DNA of 64,000 nt from Pseudacidobacterium ailaaui (lineage in GTDB: Bacteria; Acidobacteriota; Terriglobia; Terriglobales; Acidobacteriaceae): contig NZ_JIAL01000001.1 of NCBI RefSeq assembly GCF_000688455.1, positions 2,883,001 through 2,947,000 on the forward strand, in the 5' to 3' direction. Position numbers and translations under genes: made by a program. The notes under the pieces were generated by a model. The model saw only the letters and a list, made by a program, of their open reading frames with translations. It did not search any database and was not told the origin of the DNA. Position 1 is the stretch's first letter, and every line of letters begins with the position of its first letter. Positions 39,760-48,108 of the stretch are shown in pieces.

Positions 39760-39907
39760 CTTTTTCTCAAAATTCTAGCAGCGCATTTTTTCCCAAGAGT
39801 TCAGGGCGTTGTCTGAGGTTTTCAACAGAATTGTGAAAAAGCCTGTGCAAGACTGGGAGCAAATATCAAAAAATCCAGAAATAACGAGGGGTCTAGCGCT
39901 CTGCACA

Positions 39908-39943
39908 GTTTTTGTTGCAGTGTACGACTGCTGCCACAAAAAA
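39908..39943. terminator. Bidirectional terminator-like hairpin after argJ
   Basis: Outer arms GTTTTTGT/ACAAAAAAC and inner arms GCAGT/ACTGC around GTACG form a long interrupted stem with T- and A-tracts. It begins just beyond the argJ stop on the minus strand. Confidence 0.5.
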
Positions 39944-39948
39944 CTTTT

Positions 39949-41169
39949 CTAGGTTGAGTAGTCGGCGTTAATATGCACATAGTCCGCAGTCAGGTCTGTG
40001 GTCCAGAAACGGCAGAAGCCCCGTCCCAGACCCAAATCTATCCGCACGGTGAAATTCCGCTGCTTCAGATACTGGTGCGCGGCCGCTTCGTCGAATTCCG
40101 GCGCACGACCACCGTTCCGGCAAATGGGAAGGTCTCCAAACCAGATGCTGATGCGTTCCGGATCTACTGCGACGCCGGAATAACCAGCGGCGGCCATCAA
40201 ACGTCCCCAGTTCGGATCGCATCCGGCCCATGCCGTCTTGACCAGTGGAGAATGCGCAATGGCCTTCGCCACGGAGAGCGCGTCCCGGTCTGTAGGTGCG
40301 CCCTCGATCTGCAATTCCACAACATGCGTCACGCCTTCTCCGTCGTCGACAATCTGCTTGGCCAAAGAGGTACATACTTCTGTGAGGGCATTGCTGAAGG
40401 CCGCGCTGGAGGCATCCATGGGGACACCGCTGGCGCCGGAGGCCAGCAGAAGGACCGTGTCATTGGTCGATGTGTCTCCGTCGATGGAAATGCGATTGAA
40501 ACTGACTTCCACGCTCTTCTGGAGAAGCGCGTCCAGGTCTTCCGGGCTGATCGCCGCATCTGTGAAGAGATACACAAGCATGGTTGCGTGAGGAACGAGC
40601 TGTGGATGAATCATCCCGGCACCCTTACAGACGCCGGCAATTTTCACAGTCTTTTCGTTGACAGATATCCGGGCCGTTGCCACCTTTGGTTTCGTGTCGG
40701 TGGTCAGAATGGCACGGGCAAAAAGGGAAAACTGCTCCGGCGTGGCGGCGAGAGTGGCTGCAAGCTGCGGCAGGGCATGGATCGGTTTTTCTGACGGCAG
40801 CGGGACCCCGATGATTCCGGTGGAGGAGGGAAAGACTTCGTCTTCCTGGCAGTCAAACGCCGCGGCTGCGGCGCGGCATACCTTTTCGCAGGCCTCGATG
40901 CCGGCGGGCCCGGTGGCACAATTTGCATTGCCGGCATTGACGATCACCGTCCGCACGCGGCCTTTGCTGCGCTTCATGTGTCTGCGGCCCACGAGAACAG
41001 GCGCGGCCACGACCCGGTTGCTGGTAAACATGGCAGCAGCGCTTGCCGTTAAGTCCGCTACGGCAAGGGCCAGATCCAGGTTGCCACTGGGTTTGATTCC
41101 GGCCTTGACGGCAGCGAAACGGAAGCCGGAAGGCAATGCGTCCTGAGTAAGAAGCGATGAGTCGTTCAT
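39949..41169 (-). CDS. argJ: Bifunctional ornithine acetyltransferase/N-acetylglutamate synthase
   Basis: 406 residues. Recycles the acetyl group in arginine synthesis by moving it from N-acetylornithine to glutamate. Family motifs: IVNAGNANCATG, FPSSTGIIGVPLP (oxyanion-hole region), the autocleavage/nucleophile threonine in VPHATMLVYLFTDA, and RISIDGDTSTNDT. It ends WTTDLTADYVHINADYST, the canonical ArgJ C-terminus. The self-cleavage site normally reads KGSGMIxPxMATML; here it is KGAGMIHPQLVPHATML, with three extra residues before the threonine. No other arg genes are adjacent. Divergent from the ABC ATPase. Confidence 0.95.
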   Translation of the reverse strand: MNDSSLLTQDALPSGFRFAAVKAGIKPSGNLDLALAVADLTASAAAMFTSNRVVAAPVLVGRRHMKRSKGRVRTVIVNAGNANCATGPAGIEACEKVCRAAAAAFDCQEDEVFPSSTGIIGVPLPSEKPIHALPQLAATLAATPEQFSLFARAILTTDTKPKVATARISVNEKTVKIAGVCKGAGMIHPQLVPHATMLVYLFTDAAISPEDLDALLQKSVEVSFNRISIDGDTSTNDTVLLLASGASGVPMDASSAAFSNALTEVCTSLAKQIVDDGEGVTHVVELQIEGAPTDRDALSVAKAIAHSPLVKTAWAGCDPNWGRLMAAAGYSGVAVDPERISIWFGDLPICRNGGRAPEFDEAAAHQYLKQRNFTVRIDLGLGRGFCRFWTTDLTADYVHINADYST

Positions 41170-41219
41170 TGTCGGCGGTTACTCTAAACAAGATAACAAT
41201 TTTCACAGAGGGAATTGGT

Positions 41220-42011
41220 TTGCTGAAAGAACAGGAGAAAGAATTTCTGTGCATGGAACATGTCCACGTGGCCCGTGGTGAGGCCATTGTGCTGCATGAT
41301 GTGAGTTTACGGATCAAAACAGGGGAACATGTTGCCATCCTGGGGCCAAACGGCTGCGGAAAATCCACGCTGATTAAGACCATCACCTGCGAGTGCTATC
41401 CGATTTTCACTCCGGAGATGCGATGCAGTTTGCTGGGGCGCGAGCGGTGGGACGTTTCCCAATTGCGTCGGCATTTGGGTGTTGTTTCGGCCGACATGCC
41501 GGGCGAGCGTACTCCTGTTTCCAAAGGGCGCGATGTCGTGGTGGCCGGCTTCTTCTCGGCGTCCACCATCTGGCCCAATCTGCACATTAGTGAAGAGATG
41601 TGGCAGCGCGCCCATGAAGCCATGGTCCTGATGGAAGCCACACACCTGGCCGACAAACTGGTGGGTGAGATGTCGGCCGGAGAGCAGCGCCGCATCATGA
41701 TTGCCCGTGCGCTCGTCCATCAACCGGAGATGCTTCTGCTCGATGAGCCATCGAACGCACTGGACATTGCCGCCCAGCGCGAATTGCGGGAAACATTACG
41801 TATCGTGGCCCGACAGGGCACGGGCATCATGATGGTCACACACCACCTGGCCGATATTCTTCCCGAGATTGACCGCGTCATCATGATGCGCAGCGGGCGC
41901 ATTGTTGCCGATGGCCCAAAGACAGAACTGATTACCGCTGATCGGCTGCGCAGTCTTTTTGGCGTGGAAGTAACATTGACGCAGCGAGATGGCTACTGGC
42001 ATTCCTGGTGA
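41220..42011 (+). CDS. ABC transporter ATP-binding protein, orphan
   Basis: 263 residues. Walker A GPNGCGKST, Q-loop region GVVSADMPGER, signature MSAGEQRR, Walker B EMLLLDEPSNALD and the switch histidine MMVTHH are all intact. The signature replaces LSGGQ by MSAGE, as in ModF/YlmA-type cytosolic ABC ATPases. No permease or binding protein is adjacent, which supports an ATPase of that kind rather than a normal importer subunit. The frame opens at 41157, overlapping argJ. A TTG at 41220 with AGAGGGA 7 nt upstream is preferred; the ATG at 41253 also leaves the domain complete. Confidence 0.85.
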   Translation: MLKEQEKEFLCMEHVHVARGEAIVLHDVSLRIKTGEHVAILGPNGCGKSTLIKTITCECYPIFTPEMRCSLLGRERWDVSQLRRHLGVVSADMPGERTPVSKGRDVVVAGFFSASTIWPNLHISEEMWQRAHEAMVLMEATHLADKLVGEMSAGEQRRIMIARALVHQPEMLLLDEPSNALDIAAQRELRETLRIVARQGTGIMMVTHHLADILPEIDRVIMMRSGRIVADGPKTELITADRLRSLFGVEVTLTQRDGYWHSW

Positions 42012-42025
42012 GGCTTGGTGAGGCT
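42006..42025. repeat. 10-bp tandem duplication over the ABC gene stop codon
   Basis: TGGTGAGGCT occurs twice head to tail; the first copy contains the TGA stop. Probably a simple slippage duplication. Confidence 0.5.
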
Positions 42026-42228
42026 TGATTTTTTCTGTGGCAAGGCATAAGGTCGCAGGTACACGGGAAAGGAGGTGGTCCAGCAAAATGAAGAATTGTG
42101 ACGGCAGTTGTTCGATGACCGATCGTGAGGTGGCTGAGGCTTAGGGGCGCTTCTGCTCCAGTCCTGGCATTCCGCCAAGGCCCATCGAAGAGAAGGCGCC
42201 TCAGGTCAATCCCAACAGTCCACCGGTA

Positions 42229-42255
42229 AAAGGCCCGCAGCGAAGCGGGCCTTTT
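42229..42255 (+). terminator. Intrinsic terminator between converging genes
   Basis: AGGCCCGC/GCGGGCCT 8-bp stem with a 6-nt AG-CGAA loop, then TTTTGC; an A-run on the left makes it usable from both sides. Confidence 0.8.
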
Positions 42256-42277
42256 GCTCAGGAAGGCCCCGTCAAAG

Positions 42278-42556
42278 CTAGACTTGGCCGCCTGAACCCG
42301 TGGACTCAGCAGATGCATCGGAGCCGTGCTGTTTCACGGTTTTGTTGTAGAGGCCGAGAATCAACAAGGGTGCCACCCATTGGCCCACAAAAATGGCGAG
42401 GTTGTCTTTTCGTTGTGATTTCAATACGAGGGAACTTACGATGGAGCCGAAGGCAGCAGCCAGAAACAGGCTGGTGGGCCAACGTGCTGAATAACCTTCC
42501 AACATAGCAGTGAGCTGGTCTTCCTGGATCTCACCCCGATGAATGCGGTAGTCCAT
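42278..42556 (-). CDS. Small membrane protein, function unknown
   Basis: 92 residues. The N-terminal third is polar and charged (MDYRIHRGEIQEDQLTAMLE). Two hydrophobic segments follow (about 27-45 and 52-70, the latter within NLAIFVGQWVAPLLILGLYN) and a Ser/Gly-rich tail closes it. AGGAG stands about 9 nt before the ATG, fixing this start against a longer frame. It resembles short helper membrane proteins of unknown role. No homologous family is recognised. Confidence 0.6.
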   Translation of the reverse strand: MDYRIHRGEIQEDQLTAMLEGYSARWPTSLFLAAAFGSIVSSLVLKSQRKDNLAIFVGQWVAPLLILGLYNKTVKQHGSDASAESTGSGGQV

Positions 42557-42847
42557 AAATTCATATCTCCTTGGTCGTGGGTATGTAGAAGAGGGAAGCC
42601 AGGCTGCTTGTCCGAGTGCTTTCCTCCCGGTGAGTAGGATGCCTACGAAAGGCAACTCCTGCGTGGGAGCAGACGTGGCGGCAGCGAGAAATCGGGATGT
42701 TTTTCGTACCGCCATAAAGTTTGTCGGATTCTATAAGCTCATGAAAAGCGCAAGCCTGTGCTTGTACGAGACCACATCGCAGGGTGGGCCAACAAAATTG
42801 TGATCCACTTCGAACATGATGAGGCAGTCTGGTAGCTGGTTCGGCTC

Positions 42848-42853
42848 TACAAT
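42848..42853 (+). promoter_or_regulatory. Candidate -10 box of thiG
   Basis: TACAAT ends 6 nt before the thiG ATG and no Shine-Dalgarno is present. The -35 position is poor. Suggests a leaderless transcript. Confidence 0.35.
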
Positions 42854-42859
42854 GAACAC

Positions 42860-43630
42860 ATGGAACCACTGGTGATTGCAGGGCGTGCCTTTCAGTCGAG
42901 GCTGATTGTGGGCACAGGGAAATACAAGGATGGTCCGGAGACGCAGGCGGCCATCGAAGCCTCAGGTGCCGAGATGGTCACGGTTGCCGTCCGGCGCGTG
43001 AATCTGGACCGCTCAAAGGAATCGCTTCTGGACTACATTGATCCGCAGCGCTATTTTCTGCTGCCGAACACGGCAGGCTGCTACACGGCGGAAGAGGCGG
43101 TGCGCGCGGCCAGACTGGCACGCGAAGTTGGAATTTCTGATTGGGTGAAGATCGAGGTCATCGGGGACCAAGCGACCCTCTACCCGGATGTCCAGGCAAC
43201 ACTGGAGGCCACCCGCATTTTAGTAAAGGAAGGCTTTACGGTTTTGCCGTATACCTCTGATGACATTGTGTTTGCGAAGCGTTTGATTGATGCAGGCGCA
43301 GCCGCTGTGATGCCGCTGGCGGCCCCCATCGGGAGTGGACTTGGGATCCAGAACCGGGCCACCCTTCAGATTCTGCGAGAGATGATTACAGAGGTGCCAC
43401 TGATTGTGGATGCCGGTGTGGGTACGGCATCCGATGCGGTGGTGGCCATGGAGTTGGGGGCCGATGGGGTGTTAATGAATACCGCGATTGCCTCTGCGGC
43501 GCATCCGGTCCTGATGGCGGAGGCCATGCAGCATGCCGTGCTCGCTGGACGGCAGGCCTACCTGGCCGGAAGAATGCCCCGCAAGCTGTATGCAACGGCC
43601 AGCTCGCCGCTGGAGGGAATTTCACGCTGA
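42860..43630 (+). CDS. thiG: Thiazole synthase
   Basis: 256 residues. Makes the thiazole phosphate of thiamine from deoxyxylulose phosphate, ThiS-thiocarboxylate and dehydroglycine. The Schiff-base lysine is in [10 protein letters not shown] (K97). GTGKY at the start, [15 protein letters not shown], and [14 protein letters not shown] plus [25 protein letters not shown] are conserved. The partners thiS, thiF and thiH/thiO are not next to it, and no TPP riboswitch is seen upstream. Preceded by a likely -10 box directly before the ATG. Confidence 0.97.
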   Translation: MEPLVIAGRAFQSRLIVGTGKYKDGPETQAAIEASGAEMVTVAVRRVNLDRSKESLLDYIDPQRYFLLPNTAGCYTAEEAVRAARLAREVGISDWVKIEVIGDQATLYPDVQATLEATRILVKEGFTVLPYTSDDIVFAKRLIDAGAAAVMPLAAPIGSGLGIQNRATLQILREMITEVPLIVDAGVGTASDAVVAMELGADGVLMNTAIASAAHPVLMAEAMQHAVLAGRQAYLAGRMPRKLYATASSPLEGISR

Positions 43631-43688
43631 ACCGCCAGTAGTCCGTTCGGAGTGGAAAGGCCTCTGTCTGGCTTTGTTCGCAATGGGC

Positions 43689-43694
43689 TACACT
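43689..43694 (+). promoter_or_regulatory. Candidate -10 box of ruvC
   Basis: TACACT ends 8 nt before the ruvC ATG, no Shine-Dalgarno in between. Confidence 0.25.
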
Positions 43695-43702
43695 CATTCT
43701 GA

Positions 43703-44215
43703 ATGCGGGTTTTTGGCATTGACTGCGGCACAGAGTGCACCGGCTATGGTGTGGTGGAGTGGGAGAGCGCGCATCGCGATCCCGTGTTGAAGGCGTTGGC
43801 AGCAGGCGGAATCCGGCTGCCCAAGAAGCTTTCCCTCGCCCAACGTCTGGCATTGCTATATGCAGAACTCAGCACTCTGCTGGCCGCGCACCAGCCGGAC
43901 GTGGTTGCAGTCGAGGAGGTCTTTTACTCCGTAAATGCCAAGTCTGCGCTGAAACTGGGACAGGTGCGAGGAGTGGCCCTGCTGGCGGCAGCAAATGCGA
44001 ATCTTTTTGTAGCAGAATATGCTCCTCTCACAATCAAATCTACCGTGGTGGGATATGGATTAGCGCAGAAGGAGCAGGTGCAATTCATGGTGACGCGGCT
44101 GCTGCATCTGGACAAAACACCAGAGCCGGCCGATGCCGCCGACGCGCTGGCCATTGCTATTTGCCACATCCACACTACGCAAACTCTGACTTTACAAAGC
44201 GGAGCCGTCCGTTAA
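43703..44215 (+). CDS. ruvC: Holliday junction endonuclease RuvC
   Basis: 170 residues. Resolves four-way junctions in recombination by paired nicks. The acidic catalytic residues are in GIDCGTECTGYG (D6), VVAVEEVFY (E) and PADAADALAIAICH (two D). The length is typical. RuvA and RuvB are not adjacent. The stop TAA is followed immediately by the ATG of a secreted protein gene, with no gap. Confidence 0.96.
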   Translation: MRVFGIDCGTECTGYGVVEWESAHRDPVLKALAAGGIRLPKKLSLAQRLALLYAELSTLLAAHQPDVVAVEEVFYSVNAKSALKLGQVRGVALLAAANANLFVAEYAPLTIKSTVVGYGLAQKEQVQFMVTRLLHLDKTPEPADAADALAIAICHIHTTQTLTLQSGAVR

Positions 44216-44884
44216 ATGAAGAGACGATTGCTGGCCATGCTGGCCTTTGGTTTCGCAGCCGGAGCATTTGCGCAGGACAGTCCAAGCAAAGCGCATATCC
44301 GGTTTATCTTCGAGAACCCCAAACTGCAACCTTCCACCTATGTGATTGACATCAACGAGGACGGAACCGGACACTTCCAGTCCCAGACGGGTACCGCTCC
44401 GACTGCAGATACCGAGGGGATTACGGCAGAGCCTCTCGATGTCGACATCCGGATTGTGGATCCCCTGCTAGGTTTTCTGTTCAAGACGGCCCGATCGCAT
44501 AATTTTTTCGATGTGGCATGTGAAAGCACCCGGGCGAAGATGGCATTTACGGGCAAGAAGGCCCTGATGTACACGGGCCCGGATGGGGACGGGTCGTGCA
44601 CCTTCAATTGGTCACGGGACCAGCAGATTATGAAGATCGCTGACAGCCTGATTGCTACTGCCTATACATTGCAGGTGGGCCAGAGGCTCACATTGGAACA
44701 TGAACATAACCGGCTGGGGCTGGATACAGAACTGGAATCGCTACAGGAAGCCGTAAAACAGGGGCAGGCGCAGCAATTGCAGAACATTGCCCCGCAGCTG
44801 CAATCCATTGCCAATGATGAAAATGTCATGGAACGGGCGCGCAACCGGGCCCGCCAGCTGCTGAACGGCGAAAAGGCTGGATAG
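44216..44884 (+). CDS. Secreted protein of unknown function downstream of ruvC
   Basis: 222 residues with a signal peptide (RLLAMLAFGFAAGAFAQ). The mature part starts with a compact beta-rich region (IRFIFENPKLQPSTYVIDIN and GTGHFQSQTG). Two cysteines (VACES and DGSCTFN) could form a disulfide. The final third is helical and Gln/Glu-rich. No known domain is recognised. It begins right after the ruvC stop, so it depends on ruvC transcription; a functional link to recombination is unlikely for an exported protein. Confidence 0.75.
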   Translation: MKRRLLAMLAFGFAAGAFAQDSPSKAHIRFIFENPKLQPSTYVIDINEDGTGHFQSQTGTAPTADTEGITAEPLDVDIRIVDPLLGFLFKTARSHNFFDVACESTRAKMAFTGKKALMYTGPDGDGSCTFNWSRDQQIMKIADSLIATAYTLQVGQRLTLEHEHNRLGLDTELESLQEAVKQGQAQQLQNIAPQLQSIANDENVMERARNRARQLLNGEKAG

Positions 44885-44930
44885 GCATCTCAACGGGAGC
44901 AGCCCCCGCCCGAGCACAGACCCAGAGCAT

Positions 44931-46694
44931 TCAGCGGGGGGGCTGGGCCTTTTCTGCGCTTCCGGAAGGCGTGGAAGAAGGTGCGTCATTTCCATCATTG
45001 TCATCCTGCTGGGCGCGTTTTGGCAGCGCAAAGGGCTGCTTCAGCCCTTTTTCTGCGGCTGCTTTGGTATCAGGCTGGCCGTCGCGCACCGTCAGGGCCG
45101 TCTGGTATTCCACCAGGGCCTGGTCGCGTTCATCGCGGACATCGTGGATACGACCCAGATAAATATGGGACCACGCGAGAAGACGGGGGTCCTTTGAGAG
45201 GCGGATGGTTTCGTTGAAGCTCTTCTCGGCTGCGTCCATGTGGCCCTGCATGAGACTGGTAAGGGCGAGGATGTAGTTGGCGCGTCCTGGATCCGGGGTA
45301 TGGTCTTTGAGGGCCTGCTCTGCCAACTGCTCAGCTCCGGCTGCATCTCCCTGATGTAACTTGATTTCCGCCAGATCCAGGCCGTGGGGCCTGCGCGAGG
45401 CGTGGCTGATGACGTCCGAAGAGCCTTCCTCTGCGAAATCAATATCGCGGGCACGGTGCACCTGCTGGTCCACATCCATTCCGTAGACCATGGGACCGAT
45501 GGCTTCGCTGAGACTCTCAGGGGTGTGCTCGAAGGCGATGAGCTGGTCATAGAAATACTGCGTAAGCACAAAGCCCGCAGTCATGTCGCGATTGACGGCC
45601 TGCTGACGGATGGCGGCAATTTTCTGCAAAGAGGCATTGCGCTTCTGTGTCTCCCGCTCCAGGTCGGAGCGGCGGACATCTGCGGGAATCTTATATTCCT
45701 GCACTCCCGTGTCCATGGTGCGGGCCTCGACGGCGCGGATGAGGCATTCGATCACGAGAGAAACAATATCAGCGCGGTACTGAAAATCCAGGGGAGCGTC
45801 CCGGACTGTTTTCAGGATGGGCAGCAGGCGGTCCAAGGACGAGGCGCGCGAATAAAGCAGCGGCTCAATCATGTAATGGAGATAGGTATGGCGCACCTCC
45901 TGCATATGGATGGTGCCATTCACAGGGGAGGTCACCACGACGTAATCCGGGCCGTAAACACGAGCATTCGTCTGTGCCGGGGAAAGCAGCGGTTCCAGTA
46001 CAACAAGAAAGCGGATGCCGCTGTACGTGCTGGCCGGCATCTTGAGGTAAGTGTTTGTGCTGACAATCATCTGGGTCAGAGGATTGTGCAAACGAGCAAC
46101 TTCCTCGTCGTACTCTGCACGATTGGCAAGCCAGATGAGGTGGAGCTGGATGGCGTCGGCAAATGAATGCAGCAGAGGAAGGATTTCAACGATACCATTG
46201 GCATCGGGCGGGAGGTCTTCCTCGTCAACGCTGAGCGCGAGGGCCGGAGGAGGGGTGAGATAAAGTGCGAGTGAAACGTACTGTGCCAGGTCCCGGCTGG
46301 CATCGGCCAGGCGGTGCTGGTTGATAAAAAGACAGAGCTTGTCGCGTGCTTCCCGGGCTTTTTCTGACTGCTGTGCGGCCTGGTTGACCTGATCACGCAC
46401 ATGCATCCGGACCGGGTCAGATTCACTCAGGCCATTGTCATAGCCGCAGGCGTTGAGCGCCACGGCAACATCAAAGAGCGCCTCGCTGGTCTGAAGACTG
46501 ACGGTAGGGCCCGCGGGATCGACCAGTGCCGGCGGCTTTTCCGGGGGTGGAGGCGGCATTTCCGGCTGCTGTTTCTGGTTTTTTGCCGGGGGGTGCGCAG
46601 ACGGAAGATTTGCAGACTGCTGGGCCCCGACGATGGAGACACAGGTAAGACAGAAAAAGGCGAGGAAAAGACGCAGGTTCAGGCGAAGGGGCAT
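44931..46694 (-). CDS. Secreted TPR-containing protein, function unknown
   Basis: 587 residues. A signal peptide (LFLAFFCLTCVSIVGAQQ) is followed by a Pro-rich linker (about 30-65) and a large domain (about 70-420) of unrecognised type, with EVRHTYLHYMIEPLLYSRA near 265. C-terminal tetratricopeptide repeats cover about 440-560 (AEIKLHQGDAAGAEQLAEQAL, ANYILALTSLMQGHMDAAEK, AWSHIYLGRIHDVRDERDQA), and the tail is acidic. The EVRHTYLHY stretch looks like a degenerate zinc-peptidase helix but has no HExxH. A 12-bp palindrome CTTCTATAGAAG overlaps its promoter (46707-46718). Likely periplasmic. Confidence 0.75.
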   Translation of the reverse strand: MPLRLNLRLFLAFFCLTCVSIVGAQQSANLPSAHPPAKNQKQQPEMPPPPPEKPPALVDPAGPTVSLQTSEALFDVAVALNACGYDNGLSESDPVRMHVRDQVNQAAQQSEKAREARDKLCLFINQHRLADASRDLAQYVSLALYLTPPPALALSVDEEDLPPDANGIVEILPLLHSFADAIQLHLIWLANRAEYDEEVARLHNPLTQMIVSTNTYLKMPASTYSGIRFLVVLEPLLSPAQTNARVYGPDYVVVTSPVNGTIHMQEVRHTYLHYMIEPLLYSRASSLDRLLPILKTVRDAPLDFQYRADIVSLVIECLIRAVEARTMDTGVQEYKIPADVRRSDLERETQKRNASLQKIAAIRQQAVNRDMTAGFVLTQYFYDQLIAFEHTPESLSEAIGPMVYGMDVDQQVHRARDIDFAEEGSSDVISHASRRPHGLDLAEIKLHQGDAAGAEQLAEQALKDHTPDPGRANYILALTSLMQGHMDAAEKSFNETIRLSKDPRLLAWSHIYLGRIHDVRDERDQALVEYQTALTVRDGQPDTKAAAEKGLKQPFALPKRAQQDDNDGNDAPSSTPSGSAEKAQPPR

Positions 46695-46773
46695 TGACTG
46701 GGAACTCTTCTATAGAAGTCTAGTGAAACCGGGCTGAGAGGGTCAACGTCACCCCGGCGGATGGCATTCGGCC

Positions 46774-47991
46774 TCAGTTCGTGGTTGTGCCGTCGAGCAG
46801 CCACGCGCAGGTTTCGGTGCGCTTCACGCCATCGTGAACGACAAAAGTCTTTGGAGCACCGCTCGCCGTGGTGCTCCAGAGGGAGCATCCGGCATAAGCG
46901 CCATCTTTGCGCACAATGTAATAAATCATGTCCAGGTAGCGGAGCTTCTGCATATCACCGTTATAGTTGCGGACAATGCGGCGCAGGGCCTCCAGTCCGG
47001 CCTCTCTGGGTGTCATGCCCTGCCGCATCAGTTCGACAATCGTATGTGCACCGGCCACCTTGATATTCTCTTCACCGGACCCGGTGGCCCCGGCGGAGCC
47101 CACGTCCTGGTCCGTATAGCAACCGGCTCCGATGATGGGGGAGTCTCCCAGCCGTCCGGCGATTTTGAAGGCCTGGCCTGAGGTGGAAGTGGCCCCGGAC
47201 ATCTCTCCTTTTGTATTGACGACCGAGACATGGACGGTCCCGGTGGTCGGCCAGAGGATTTGTGCAGCGGCGAGGGCGCGTTTTTGCGGAGGAATGCCGA
47301 GGTCAGCGGCCATGGCCATCAGTTGCTGTGAGCGCAGACGCACCACTTCAGCCCATTCCGGACCGGGATGGCGGGGAATGGCGCTGTGGTTCAGCACTGG
47401 AGCTGGATTTGCATCTTTGCCCCCCGGAGCCGACATGGGAGGCCCCCAGAAGTTCTGGCTGGTACGGCTTTCCTTCCATAACAGCCACATTTTGCGGGCG
47501 TCGTCGGTGAGCAGATCTTCCCGTTTCAGGCCATGCATGACCGCAAAGTGTTCTGCTCCCTGACCGGTGAGCATTACGTGCCCGGACCTTTCCATGATGA
47601 GGCGGGCCACCAGGCAGGCGTGGCGGATGTTCTGTATTGCGCCGACTGAGCCGGCCATCCGCGAAGGGCCGTGCATGCAGCAGGCATCCAGCTCCACGAC
47701 ACCATCTTCATTGGGCAGGCCGCCATAGCCCACACTATGGTCGTTAGGATCATCTTCGCGGCCCATGCAGATGTGATTGCAGGCGTCCAGAGTATCGGCC
47801 CCGTCCTGTAGCATTTTCCAGGCCTCGTCTACGGTATGGTCGCCGGTTTCGCGAGTCACAATGACGGACTTGCCGGGCGGAGTCAGACGCTTTACGCTCT
47901 CGGCCATTTGTGCGTCAACCGGCGAGGGTATCGTTACCAATCCGGCCGCCGTAACGGCAGCACGGGACAGAAAATCGCGGCGGGTGGTCAT
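46774..47991 (-). CDS. N4-(beta-N-acetylglucosaminyl)-L-asparaginase-like Ntn hydrolase, Tat-exported
   Basis: 405 residues. A twin-arginine signal (TTRRDFLSRAAVTAAG) leads. The glycosylasparaginase fold shows SVGYGGLPNEDGVVELDACCMHG early. The alpha/beta cleavage region is followed by ATSTSGQAFKIAGRLGDSP and IIGAGCYTDQ, then GATGSGEE. The segment before the expected nucleophile threonine reads WPTTG where well-studied enzymes have HDTIG, so the threonine stays but the preceding His-Asp is lost. The enzyme cleaves the sugar-Asn bond of glycopeptides. The start at 47991 fits the Tat signal; the frame opens 14 codons earlier. Confidence 0.87.
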   Translation of the reverse strand: MTTRRDFLSRAAVTAAGLVTIPSPVDAQMAESVKRLTPPGKSVIVTRETGDHTVDEAWKMLQDGADTLDACNHICMGREDDPNDHSVGYGGLPNEDGVVELDACCMHGPSRMAGSVGAIQNIRHACLVARLIMERSGHVMLTGQGAEHFAVMHGLKREDLLTDDARKMWLLWKESRTSQNFWGPPMSAPGGKDANPAPVLNHSAIPRHPGPEWAEVVRLRSQQLMAMAADLGIPPQKRALAAAQILWPTTGTVHVSVVNTKGEMSGATSTSGQAFKIAGRLGDSPIIGAGCYTDQDVGSAGATGSGEENIKVAGAHTIVELMRQGMTPREAGLEALRRIVRNYNGDMQKLRYLDMIYYIVRKDGAYAGCSLWSTTASGAPKTFVVHDGVKRTETCAWLLDGTTTN

Positions 47992-48108
47992 TTGAGCTTC
48001 AGCATACCATCGGGTTGCACTGCGCGATACCAAATGTAGTCGGGGAAAGCGGGTGTTGTACTCGTCTGCTTCTGCTAGGCTGTTCTTTTATCAGAAAGAA
48101 GGGCCCAA

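Noticed and set aside
39819-39839. TTTTCAACA/TGTGAAAA dyad as DnaA box or origin
   Set aside because: It differs from TTATCCACA at key positions, there is no cluster of boxes and no dnaA/dnaN nearby.
42716-42859. TPP riboswitch upstream of thiG
   Set aside because: The conserved aptamer segments (CTGAGA and the downstream purine-rich block) are absent.
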